Source: Anoplolepis gracilipes
Taxonomy: Eukaryota > Arthropoda > Insecta > Hymenoptera > Formicidae
Direction: 5' to 3'
NCBI RefSeq assembly: GCF_047496725.1
Contig: NC_132976.1
Span: forward strand, 12,430,001 to 12,494,000
DNA: 64,000 nucleotides
Positions 24,804-36,000 of this stretch are shown in pieces (the first letter of the stretch is position 1; each line of letters begins with the position of its first letter). Position numbers and translations under genes: made by a program. The notes under the pieces are model-generated. The model was given only the letters and a program-made list of their open reading frames with translations. It did no database searches and had not been told where the DNA came from.

Positions 24804-26002
24804 TCAGCAATCTTTATTTTTTTTACGATGAAGCTTGCGCTGTTGCTCAATTGTTTCGCGTATTTTTATTAATCGTAACTCTTTTTCGTCACGGATATTC
24901 TGAAAATCGAAATTATTTTATTATTAGTATTTCATTATCATTAATTTATTGCAATAAAGATTATTACGTACTTTTTTCTACCTTAATTTTAAAAAGTGAC
25001 AATAAAATCTTATTTATATTAATAATAATAATTATTTATATAATCTATTAAAAAATTAATATAACCTAATTCATAAAATTTACTTCTATATTTTTAATAT
25101 TTGAAGTAGCTTTTTTTCCTTTTAATGCGTTAACACTTGCAGTAACTTTTTTTTCTGATATATTGTTTATGCTTGATGTGGCCCTTTTTTCTACTGATGT
25201 GCTATTCCTTGAAATAGCTATTTTTTCTTTTGGTGTGCTAAATGATGTAGATAAAATATTTTGATGGATATAATCTTCATGACAGATATCATCAATGTTC
25301 TCATTCTCTTTCTCACTTTCATCTTCGATGACTATTCTTTCAGACGCACAATCCATTTTTACATTATCTGAAAAGCAAAAAATAAAGAATAAATTATTAT
25401 TACCATATATGTATAATAATAGAATAATAAAAAAATAAGAATTATATGTAGTGCTTATACATTCTTTCTCAAATACTGCTGTGCTGTCGAATGGGCAATC
25501 AATTTCGACATCTAAATTTGCATTTGTTGCATCCATGAATGCCATCACTGGATCATTCGGTTGTACTGATGGAGGACCTCCACCTGTCATAAGCCGTTCG
25601 TGCCGCATTGTCGTATTTAATTTTCGTTTTCTAAAATAATTAATTAATAATATAATTATTATTAAAATATTATATAACAAGCCAAGTATATAAAAGTGTA
25701 TATAGGAAGAAGAATATGTGTGCACTTAAAATAATTATGTAACCTCATCATTAATAAAATTATTAGTAAAATTATTATTTTTACCTTTGTTTCATATTAT
25801 CCCAGCATTTTTTCAGCTGTTTGCTAGAGCGAGGTGTACATCCTTCGTTATCAAATTTTTTTGTGATTCTTTCCCATGCATCCACCTTATCTTTTAGATC
25901 TGAAGCACCTGTTTTTTTATTTTCGATAGCTTTTTCTTCTGAAACAAGCTGCGCCAAGAGCATTCTCTCCCGTTCCGTATAATGAACATTTTTATTATCC
26001 AT
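24804..26002 (-). CDS. Zeste/MSANTD-like Myb/SANT DNA-binding protein, 3' end possibly frameshifted
   Basis: Exons (minus): 26002-25785, 25630-25461, 25367-25084, 24899-24804; 255 codons. Residues about 8-90 form a Myb/SANT-like domain (Myb_DNA-bind_5 type): LLAQLVSEEKAIENKKT, WERITKKFD, then KQLKKCWDNMKQRKRKLN and HERLMTGGGPPS, very like MSANTD3 and insect zeste-type regulators. The middle is acidic and Ser/Thr-rich; the last exon is a charged helix (IRDEKELRLIKIRETIEQQ). In the 8-A run near 24818-24825 the frame ends soon after; with one A fewer it would run on through AETEEQIVLVKLLKEEEALK to a stop at 24731, a typical coiled-coil end for this family. So the terminus is either mutated or affected by an assembly error. 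A DNA-binding role is likely; targets unknown. Confidence 0.7.
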
Positions 26003-26239
26003 TATATTTGCAATGCAATCACAATTTGCACAAAAAATAATAAATAAATATACTTTTAACTTAACTTATTTGTAACTCAATCATTTGAAAGTTTATATGT
26101 GAAATTAGTTGCAGGCGTGTAAAACAATGTTGTCTCTAGTAAATCCCTAAAAATCCCTAAAATATTCTTTCCTTTTGGAAGGAAGACTCGAGATTCATCT
26201 ATGAAATAAGACAGCCTTGGAGATTCAAAGAATTCTTCA

Positions 26240-26360
26240 TTAAGGTTTCCTCCACCCTTGAGATAAGGACGGACTATGAATACGGGTATAAGGCTTACTA
26301 CAGCTATTGTAGACCCGGCCTAAGGAGTTAGCAGTCTAGTAATATATAGAAGTCTGTAAT
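26240..26360. repeat. Two MITE ends upstream of the KNL2-like gene
   Basis: Around 26290-26325 a copy of the GGCTTACTACAGCTATTGTA / GACCCGGCC end seen at 54-55 kb, joined to a copy of the TAGCAGTCTAGTAATATATA / GAAGTCTGT end seen at 22.7-24.0 kb. They end about 60 bp before the first ATG of the next gene. Confidence 0.65.
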
Positions 26361-26420
26361 TGCGGTATGTACTTTATAATCTAGTGACTTTAGGTATTCT
26401 AGTAATAATACATATATAAG

Positions 26421-29400
26421 ATGTTTTTAGTTCCTATGATCATGGCCAACAGTAAACAGGTGTGTATACGAAAACATAACGTAAAAATTTGAAAAATATT
26501 TGTATTGTCTCTTGATAATCTTAATGTATTATTACATCTAAGTATATGTCATTGCAGCTTTGTAATTGTATAAAATTAATTCTTAAAAGTCCCATATGAG
26601 TAATTTAACTCTATCAATATTTTAACAACATAATATTTCAAAGGCCTTTAAAAAATATATAAACTTCATTTTCTAACTTTTTTGTACATAATTATTTTCT
26701 ACAAGTGTCAAGGAGTAAACGTAGATTTTTTTCAAGCACTTTGAGACAATTAAGCAACTGCAAGAACAGCACCAAAAAAAAAAAAAAAAATGTATGATGT
26801 ACTAGGGTTGGGCAAGTTTATAAATTACATCTTGAACTTTTATTGCAGACTACATTTGAGGATTTTCAAATAGATGAACGATTCAAGAAACTGGAACGCT
26901 CCTTGAAATTGGCTGTGCTGAGGAAGGCACACAGTGATAATGGAGAAGTGTTGCTTCCTACAACAGGCCAGTCCAGCATCTCCAGCATCAATATGGATAG
27001 TTTAGATTGCAGTTACGTGACTCCATCATTGCAAACTTCTGTAGTTAAGAGCGAGGTCTTGGCATCCAGTAATAATCTGAGAAACTTACTCTTGACAAAG
27101 AGAAGTTACAACAACCGAGAAATAATGGCCACATCCAGTGTTAAACAGTACAATGTCAAGCAGGATGCTCACTTGAATGATCGACATATTATGCCACCCC
27201 CGATAAGGAACACAGTTTATCGCACTTCCAAAGAAACACAAGACAAAGTCCTTACAGACGCATCAAATTCACTTAATGGGTCTGCTCATAATAAATCTTC
27301 TACAGTGAATACTTTATCTTTGAAAAGTGCTAGTTATATATCCACTAATTCAAATACTAACAAAGAATACAAGCAGTCTCTTGTTGCATCTATCAGTGAT
27401 CTTCAGAGAATTGACAGAATATTTTTAAAATGGAGAGTTTTGCTGAATGATCATTACGAATTAATAATTAAGGGAACATTAGAATGGTAAATACATAACA
27501 TACACTTTATTAATTTGAGTATAAACATTTTTTTTAAATTTAAATATGTATTTAACAGTGGAAGAGTTGCACGTAGCAAACCAGTCATAAGAAGATACTC
27601 TGCGACATGTGTTGAGTCTAAATATAAACATAAATATATCCTTGAAGGAAATATTGTTGATGAAAGAAATGGTAATTATATAAAGTTTATTTTAACATAT
27701 GTATACACATATATAATATTAATATATACAATATTAATAATTTATATATTTTTTATATAGTATTACCCAATTATATTCGTGAAAAATTTTATAATGGTTT
27801 TCCTGACGATTGGGAGAACGTTCATCAGATATGGAAAACATACATTAGTCAAGGGTGTCCAGTAACATTTCGTTGGCCTACTCCTATTACTGATAGCGAT
27901 GATGATTTAAAAAGTGAATTAACAGAATTAACTTATATACGCATGACAAATAATAAGACTATTCCTATGGAAACTCATAAATCGATTGAATGTATTAAGT
28001 CTAAAAGTTCAAGCAACAAATCTTCAAAAAATGAGGAAAAATATCAGAATTGTTCTACTCATAGTATCCAAAGATGCAAAGAAAACGCTTCATCTGTAAA
28101 ACCTCTTTTCTCCAACCTTGAAAAAGATATAATTCCAATTGCGCAAACAAGAAACGTAAAGTTAGCACACGATGAGAACAACAAACAGGACATTGAAAAT
28201 TCAGTGTTCAGTTCCGGAAGAATGAATAAATTAAAAGACATTATCCATGAGGATAAGCTACATATAATTATCAATAATTTGGCGGATAGAAATTGTTCTC
28301 CAAAATATATCGACAAAATTATCGAGATGTTTGAGTGCTTGGATTACGTAATGTCTTACAGAGCGAAATCGGAATGTAATGATGACTCGGCGGTTTTTGT
28401 GAATTGTGGAACGTCGTCCAAACTCGACGCGTATCCTCTGCAATCAAGTCTCTCGCGTGATGACAATTGTATGACTACTAATAAGCTTGAGAACGATGTA
28501 ACAAAACAATGGAAAACTGACGTGCATTCTACTAGTATCTCTACTGACTCAAGATATAGGAGGATAAAAAATGATTCTAATGATTCTAATCAATTTTGGA
28601 CTCCAATAAATATTAAGTCGAAGCACGATAATAATAGTTCAGATGAATTAGAGAGCGAGACGTACACGAGCGTACCCAAAATATTTTCGAAGGTTGAACG
28701 AGTCTTACAAGCCAGAAAAGTATCCGGAAAAATGTACAAGCATAAACTGAGGAAGAAATCATCAAATTCACAACGCAACAAAGGAATCAAATACGAGAGA
28801 TCTGCTCACACAGTGACTTCAATCGCTAACAATAATAAGAGTTTACTCTCAGATGAATCCGGTATTAGTATCACGGAGGATGAAGTAAAAGTGATAAATA
28901 CGAGAAAATGTCATGAAATAAATATCGCCCAAAAATCGCAAGGAGATACCTTTTGTAGCCATTCGGAAATTCGGAGAAATAATTTCGATGTGAATAGACC
29001 TGCAGTGCAAACTGAACAACCGCTCGATGCCTTTGAAAAACAAAAAATTACCTCGAATGCCTTTATAAAGGAACAAAAAGTTCCATTTAGAGTTGAAGAA
29101 AATGCACGTTCGCAATTTACTGATGTGGATATTGATTACAATTCTGACATTGATGTTGCGACTGTAAGCACGAATACGAGAGACGGAAATGCGATAGGAT
29201 CGCATCTGGATCAAGATATTGTCGTAATCAGTAGCGAGAGTAACAGTAACTTCCCTGAAAAACCTCTCGTCTCGCGAGAATTACACAGAGAATTTATCGA
29301 ACAGCCAAGAAGTGAAACTGCAATGAAGAGATCGAAACCTAGCATTATCAGTTCAGTGCCGGTAAACCTCAAGTTAAAGATAAAGAAAGCAGATTCCAAG

Positions 29401-31568
29401 TCAGAACAATTACAATATGTGAGTATTGTAGAGAATGAGGAAGATAAACGATATATAAACGACGTTCACCCATTAGAAGTTCAGAAAAAGAAATGTGTAT
29501 CAAAAACGGCAGTCGATGATAAAAAGAAAATCTATCCAACAAATAAGGAAACAAATGAATCGAATATGAATCCTGTTAATTTGACGAAACCAACGATGAG
29601 GAATTCAACAGGAATTGAACAGTATAAAAGCAACGAGCTCGAAAGTCATCCTAAAGTGCTGTGCGCGTGGATGCCAAAAGTAATATATTATGCGAAATCA
29701 AAATCTGAATTGGGTTTAACCTTTGAAGGAAAATTGCTCAAGTGAGTGTTCTTAAATTAATTAATTAATATTTAATAAATTTAATTAAGGTAAAACTCCT
29801 GTTTAGGGCAGGATGCTCCAATGACCTTGACATGTTGTCCTGAGTAACTTTCAAAAAGTTTTAGCCGTTGCTCCCCTAAACAGGAGTTTTACCTTAATTA
29901 ATTTCATTAATAATCACATGACGATATGTAAATTGTATTTCTTCGGTTTCTAGTGAAGCTGGTCACGTTGTGCATAGAAAATTTACGACGGACATTGTGT
30001 TGAAACGACTATCGGCTACGCTGATCGAAACTGTGAATCACGAGTTTTACCAGCTTTCCGGATACTTGAAGGATAATAAACATGGTAGAGTATCCAAAAT
30101 TCAATAATGAACGATAATAGGCTTACTACGAATATTTGTCAATTTTAATTATTTTTATTTTTTGCATTATCTAGTTATTCACAAGGAACTTGCAAAACAA
30201 TGTCGTAATGGATGTCCAACGAAGATCCAACAATTTTGTCTGACTTGGAAAAGGTTGCAAAACTGTATGTGATGTGATTTTCTTCATATTTTTCATTTTT
30301 TATATTAAGCTTACGTGTTTTGTGAGAAATTTTTTGTTTCTTAGGTGAAATGCAAAAAATAAGAGAGAAACCTCACAATGTATCCGTGGACTTGCTGAAT
30401 ACATCTATTAGTTCGCGAGGTCGTAGAATCGTGCCTCCCTTATCTTATTGGACAGGTGAGAAAGAGAGAGGAAAGAAGAGAATAAATAAATAATAAAAAA
30501 TAAAATGTAGAAATAGAATAGATCGATTTTTTTATTAAATAGAAGATAACTTTCTATTTATTTAAAAGGTCTTTATATAAATGTTATTTATTATACAGGT
30601 GAACGTGTAGCTTTGAAAGATAATAATCTAGTTTATGATCCAGGCAATTCACTGGAATCATCATTTTCACTAATTGAAACTTCAAAAGAAGCAATGGTAA
30701 GTTATGAATTATAAAAATGTGTCAAATTATTTCTCATAGTATTACTCTACGCGAATGTACACATTTTTTTATATTACATGAAATATAGAGTACTGAAGAA
30801 ACAAAGAAACCGAGAGCAACTTCCAAAAACACATCGAAAAAACAGAAACTGTTGTCCAAATCTAATGAGATTCCTGATACAAATAAAAATCATGTAAGTA
30901 CAATATATTATATATAATATTTCTACTAAATATAAATTATTAACGAAAAATGTTTACTTTCAATTTAGACGATCGTTATTGAAAAAATTCAATCTTCGAA
31001 CAAGTCACCTAAGACTAAAGCTGCGAATGGCACGAAAAGACCGTATAAATCGAACAAATCTCGGAAATCCCGAATTAATGGCAGGCGACATATAAAACAA
31101 AATTTGACGTTCTCATCGACTGATTCTAGTGAAGAAGAGCAAAAAATACTTCCGTCAAAGGTAACGTAAAATGATTTATAAACAAAAATGAAATTTCCGT
31201 CATTGTTTTACTTTTCACATTATATATGTATATCTTCGAGAGATCACGCACAATTTTCTTTTTATGCAGCGTATGCACATTCAACCAAATACAGAAACCC
31301 CATCGCAATATACGATGACATTGAGGAAACGGTATGATAGAGACATCCCTGAATAAAGCCTCGCGTAGGAATACGATTAACTCCAGTAACATTAATGTGT
31401 ATTATACATTTTTATTTAGATGATGTAATATTGCATAAACCAATTTATATTACGATGTGTTATTTTAGGTATTCACCAGCAAAGAAAACAAAACACAACA
31501 TGACATATACTTATTATAGGAATATTTCATTGACAGAAGACTTTCTATCAGAAGTAACATCTATGTAA
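26421..31568 (+). CDS. KNL2: KNL2/M18BP1-like centromere protein with two SANTA-like domains and a CENP-C motif
   Basis: Expected role: part of the CENP-A licensing machinery at centromeres. Exons: 26421-26459, 26849-27486, 27559-27671, 27761-29741, 29954-30084, 30175-30264, 30345-30455, 30599-30696, 30789-30893, 30969-31160, 31270-31331, 31469-31568; 1219 codons in frame. Residues about 205-295 read as a SANTA domain (IFLKWRVLLNDHYELIIKGT, YKHKYILEGNIVDE, FYNGFPDDWENV). Residues about 895-997 repeat the pattern (LGLTFEGKLLNEAGH, HEFYQLSGYLKD, CRNGCPTKIQQFCLTWKRL). Residues 1022-1038 (RGRRIVPPLSYWTGERV) match the CENP-C motif. The stretch between the domains is Ser/Asn-rich and looks disordered; the tail is basic. 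No Myb domain or CENP-C cupin was seen. Start could also be the in-frame ATG at 26436 or 26442, the last with the better context. Confidence 0.8.
29785..29897. repeat. 113-bp hairpin MITE with TTAA flanks in KNL2-like intron 4
   Basis: Perfect 20-bp inverted ends (GGTAAAACTCCTGTTTAGGG at 29789-29808 and its complement at 29874-29893), each flanked by TTAA. A TTAA duplication would suit a piggyBac-type element, but the ends lack the usual CCC start. Confidence 0.75.
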
Positions 31569-32008
31569 ATCTCAATAATTGGTTAAAATATTTTTGTGCC
31601 ACATACCACATGTGTGACATTAAACGCACAAAAATACACGCGAAAATTTTATTCCAAAAGATTTTTCTTCTATATATATATCTATCACTAAATATATATT
31701 AATTTTTTTATATAGTATTTTTATATCTTGGAAATTGTAAAGAAAAATTGCAAAATATAATAGAATAAGACCATCCTTGCGATTTTCTTGTGCGTTTACG
31801 ACACTATATAAAAAAGAAAGTCATTATTAATTAATAAAAAAAATGTGATATAATAAAAATGTGATATATATAATAATGAAAAAATATTCTTGCACAGAAC
31901 TTGTCATGATTATTTTTGTAATTTAAAAGATAGAAATAAAGAAAGATTATACATAATATATAGGATGTAAGAATTATAAATATACAGAATACAAGGATAT
32001 AAATAAAG

Positions 32009-32051
<43 letters not shown>

Positions 32052-32132
32052 ATTATAAATACATTATATATATATATATATATAAATTATAAATATATAT
32101 ATTAATATAATTATTAATGATTAATTATAAAT

Positions 32133-32178
<46 letters not shown>

Positions 32179-33076
32179 CTTTATACATAACGTAGATTTT
32201 TCTTTTTCTATTGCTTTCGTGTTTACTGTCAACAAATGTATAAATTGTATGAAATATACTTGTCTGTACTCTAAGCACAAATTTCTATAATATATGGAAA
32301 ATATATATATATATTATATATGTATTCTGCATATTATATAAATGTTTCTGGCTTTAAGAGTCTAATCATATAAGAAATATAATTTATTGGTGCATATTCA
32401 AATAAAAATTACAGATAATTGATACAAATATAAAATAGTTGTTTCTTTACATGCAAACAATAATGTAACATAGATATTTATACATTTTACACAAGGAAAT
32501 GTGTATTCGTAACAATAAGACACTTAATATTAAGTAGATAGGCTATTTAGTGGTTTCAAGCAACTGATATTTCCTTAAATTGTCTGTAAATTGATGTATG
32601 ATATACACAGATTTGAATGTACATAATGCACTCGTATTTAAAAGACATCTATCGCTGCTGACATGATAAATAATTCGATTCATTTAATCAATCAGTTTCT
32701 CATACCATGTGTGTATTAACGGCACCAATAAAATGTATTTTTTAATATGCTCGGTTTTCAAGCATTTTCTAATACTATTTTATATAATAAGACGTTCTTA
32801 AAAACATTAATTTATCTGTATAATTTTGTATTTATTCAATATGTGTTCTATTGTGTGACTGATGAAGAATTTACCATATTTGTGTCATATACATATCAGC
32901 ATTGATTAAGTTTAACGCGAACGGTCAACGTCATCTAACGATAAAACAAATGTCAAAATCGTCGATGACACATGATTGCCGTTTAATGTGTGTGTGAGAG
33001 AGAAAGAGATATATATATATATGCCACATACTAATAAATATAATCAACTATATGCACGATGATGACGATGATCTCG
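31569..33076. other. Convergent 3' region between KNL2-like gene and SPT6
   Basis: Very AT-rich, holding the 3' UTRs of two converging genes and long (TA)n tracts at roughly 32009-32176. AATAAA words occur near both gene ends. No gene seen. Confidence 0.6.
32009..32176. repeat. Interrupted (TA)n microsatellite tracts
   Basis: Three or four TA runs separated by short AT-rich spacers. Confidence 0.85.
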
Positions 33077-36000
33077 TTAGCTTTCGTCGTACAAAGGAGT
33101 ACCATCCCCGCTAAGAGACATACTTCGTGGACTAGAATTTGTGTGTGGAGTACCTCGCGGAGACTTGTACGAGGGAGTCCGCGTAGACGAAGGTCTGCTC
33201 CTTCCGGAGGGTGTTGTTCTACCGACCGACTCCTCATAACTACGCGGGGTTTTTCTAGATTCCTCGTACCTGGGCGTTGATCCACTGAAAGTATATTTAA
33301 CCGTATTACCAATATTATCAAAACTTTAACACATCCAGGGTATCTACTCAAGTCTTAAGTAAAAAAAACTTCTCTGAAAATTTCTTGAGCTTCTGGATAT
33401 TTTTATTCAAATTTATTCCAGATAAAAAGAAGATTTAGAAGATTTTTTGGTGCAATTTTTTAAAATAAATTTTTTATTGTATTTATTTTCTAATATTTTT
33501 CACTTGTATAAAGAAAAACAGAACAACTTGTAAAATAGATATATACTTATAAATAAGATTGCTCATAATATAAAATTGTTTGTAATATAAAAACAAAATT
33601 ATCAAAGAGAATTTTTTAAAAAATTCCTTAAGTCTTAATAGATTCCATAAAAATTAATCTTTTCAAATACAAAAAAATCCCTTAAAAGGTTTTTTTTCCA
33701 GAGTTAGACACCTTGACATCCTAAATAGGAAATCAATTATAATTATGAATATACAGATTTATATTATACGGTTTATTTAATACGCTGCTATAGGTAGATA
33801 GTTTACAGCATCTCACACAAGTTTTGCCAGACAAAACAAAGAAAAAAATAACATATACTCACGACACTCGGGGATTGCTTTTTAGACGTGCCCATGCTTC
33901 GGCCGCCTTCTTCCAGTCTGTTGGATCGCCGGAAGGAGTAGACAAGGGTGGCGTAGGTCTGTGCGATTGAGCTGATCTGTGATGACTGGGTGTCATCGAA
34001 GGTGGCGGCGGATGTGCGAACGGTCCCTGATGATGACTTGGGGTTTGTTGGCCGTATCTGGGAGTAGGCTGGCCATGATGCGGTGTGTGATGTGGTGTTT
34101 GATATGGGGTCATGAACGGAGTCTGGCCAGAGGGTGTGTACGGTGTGTTCGGATACGTGTGCACGCCTCCGTAACCGGCAGCACCAGCCGTCCCGGGAGT
34201 GTGTGGCGGATAATGATGCGGTGTCTGATTCGCCACTTGCGATAACGAATGCAGCATATGATGTGGAAGATTTTGTGCGACTCGCTGGATTGCTTCTTGA
34301 TTCATTCCTGTAATGATTAAAATGATAATTTATGAAGCCATTCATAGGTAATCTCAATCACTTCGTCGGGTAAAATAATGCAGAATAAAATGACATCTTT
34401 TTTGTTTGCATAAACAATTGTAATCCTTGTCTATGTAGTGTTAATATATTTACTGCAATATAGAGTGGAATGTAATATATTTTGGAATATATAATCTGTC
34501 TCCAATATTTTGTTTTAAATAATGAATAATTGCATAATTTAGTAATAATAGAGACTTACCACTGACTGCTCCCGGCGTAGTAGTGTAAGGTGTTCTAGAA
34601 GTCATCGCGCCACGTGGTGTACTGGGAGTGGACTGTCCGGGAACTGGATCTCTGAAATGTTCCTTGAACCAGCGCAACAAGTCGCTCACCCTACCAAACA
34701 TCTGTCCTCGGAATTTGAAGCCCTCGGATGTCACTGTGACGTATTCGTGGCGACAACGAGTGCGTGGCAAATACGAGAGTAGAAACTTTCCAGGATAGGT
34801 CTGTAAAAAGACAAGGAGAAAAATTAATTTAAATTAGAAGCTTTTTCAAAAATATTTTACTCGACGCTAAAAATTCGTTACACTTTTATTTACCCTAGCT
34901 GCCGATACAATGTAAGGAATCCCACCAGGGTTCTCTTTCTTCTGTTCCTTCAATACCTCCTCCGCTTTGTCCTTGATTCCTTCCACGGCTGGCTTATAGT
35001 ACTTAAAATCTAGCAATTCAGAGGCATAAGCAGCCATGGGATTGACGTGTCGAGCAATGATTTCGTCCAGATCCTCAAACTCCTCATTGCCGATCCAAAG
35101 ACTCTGCCCCAACGAGAAGGCATTCTCTTTGCCCTCCTCGCGAACGTCAATATGTTGGAGGATGTCGTCGGTGACTTTCCATGTGACTGTCAAGTGATCG
35201 GCACCTTTACTGCTCGGTCTCACTATCGCTTCGCCTTGTTTCATCGTCTGCATCAATTTCACTGTCTCGGCAAAACTAATGTTATGAAAAGACGGATGGA
35301 CAATCACGCGTTTCACGTAGATTTGTCGCTGTTTTGCCTTCTTCGCGTCTTCCTCCACCTTCATATCCTTCTGCTCAGTCTCAGTATCGTAAAATGGATC
35401 CCGTTGTGGTCTGCAAATATATTTACAATAACGATTTATTGCACTGATATGAGAAGACTATAAAAAAATGGTTACATTATATGTGGAAGTTACGTTAAAA
35501 GTATTTTAAATTGAAATATTGTTTTATTTTTCCTATTTGAAAATAATAATTTTAAAAGAGAGAAATTTATGTAAAATGTATGATTATAATTATCTGCGTA
35601 ATTTGCTTACCTCCACTCATGATTTTTATCAGCCAGGTCGCTACTCTTGCTAGTACACTCAACGCTGAATCGATCCACTTCGATTTTAATAATACGGCAA
35701 TGGATAATCTGTCCCATACCGACTCTTTCGCAAGGATTTGCGACGTGTCGATCGGATAAGTTTTTGATATGGATATAGCCAGAAATTCCATTGTCCAGTC
35801 GTAGTCTCACGCCAACAGCCTTGCCTGGACAGGCGCCGGCGTCAAAGTGATTCCACACTTCCGACAATTCGGGAAAATCATTTTTCAGACAAAACGGACA
35901 TTGCCAAAGGCAGGTCTCTTCGTTTCGCACTGGGTTTGCTTGATCAAGTTGATCGCCCTGCGGTTTCCGATGACTAATGCCGACCACCGTGGCCAGTACT

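Noticed and set aside
26421..31568. Reading this gene as CENP-C itself because of the PLSYWTGER motif
   Set aside because: No cupin domain follows the motif and a SANTA domain is present, which fits KNL2/M18BP1 better.
32009..32176. (TA)n tracts considered as a replication origin or boundary element
   Set aside because: TA microsatellites are common in this genome window and nothing else supports a function.
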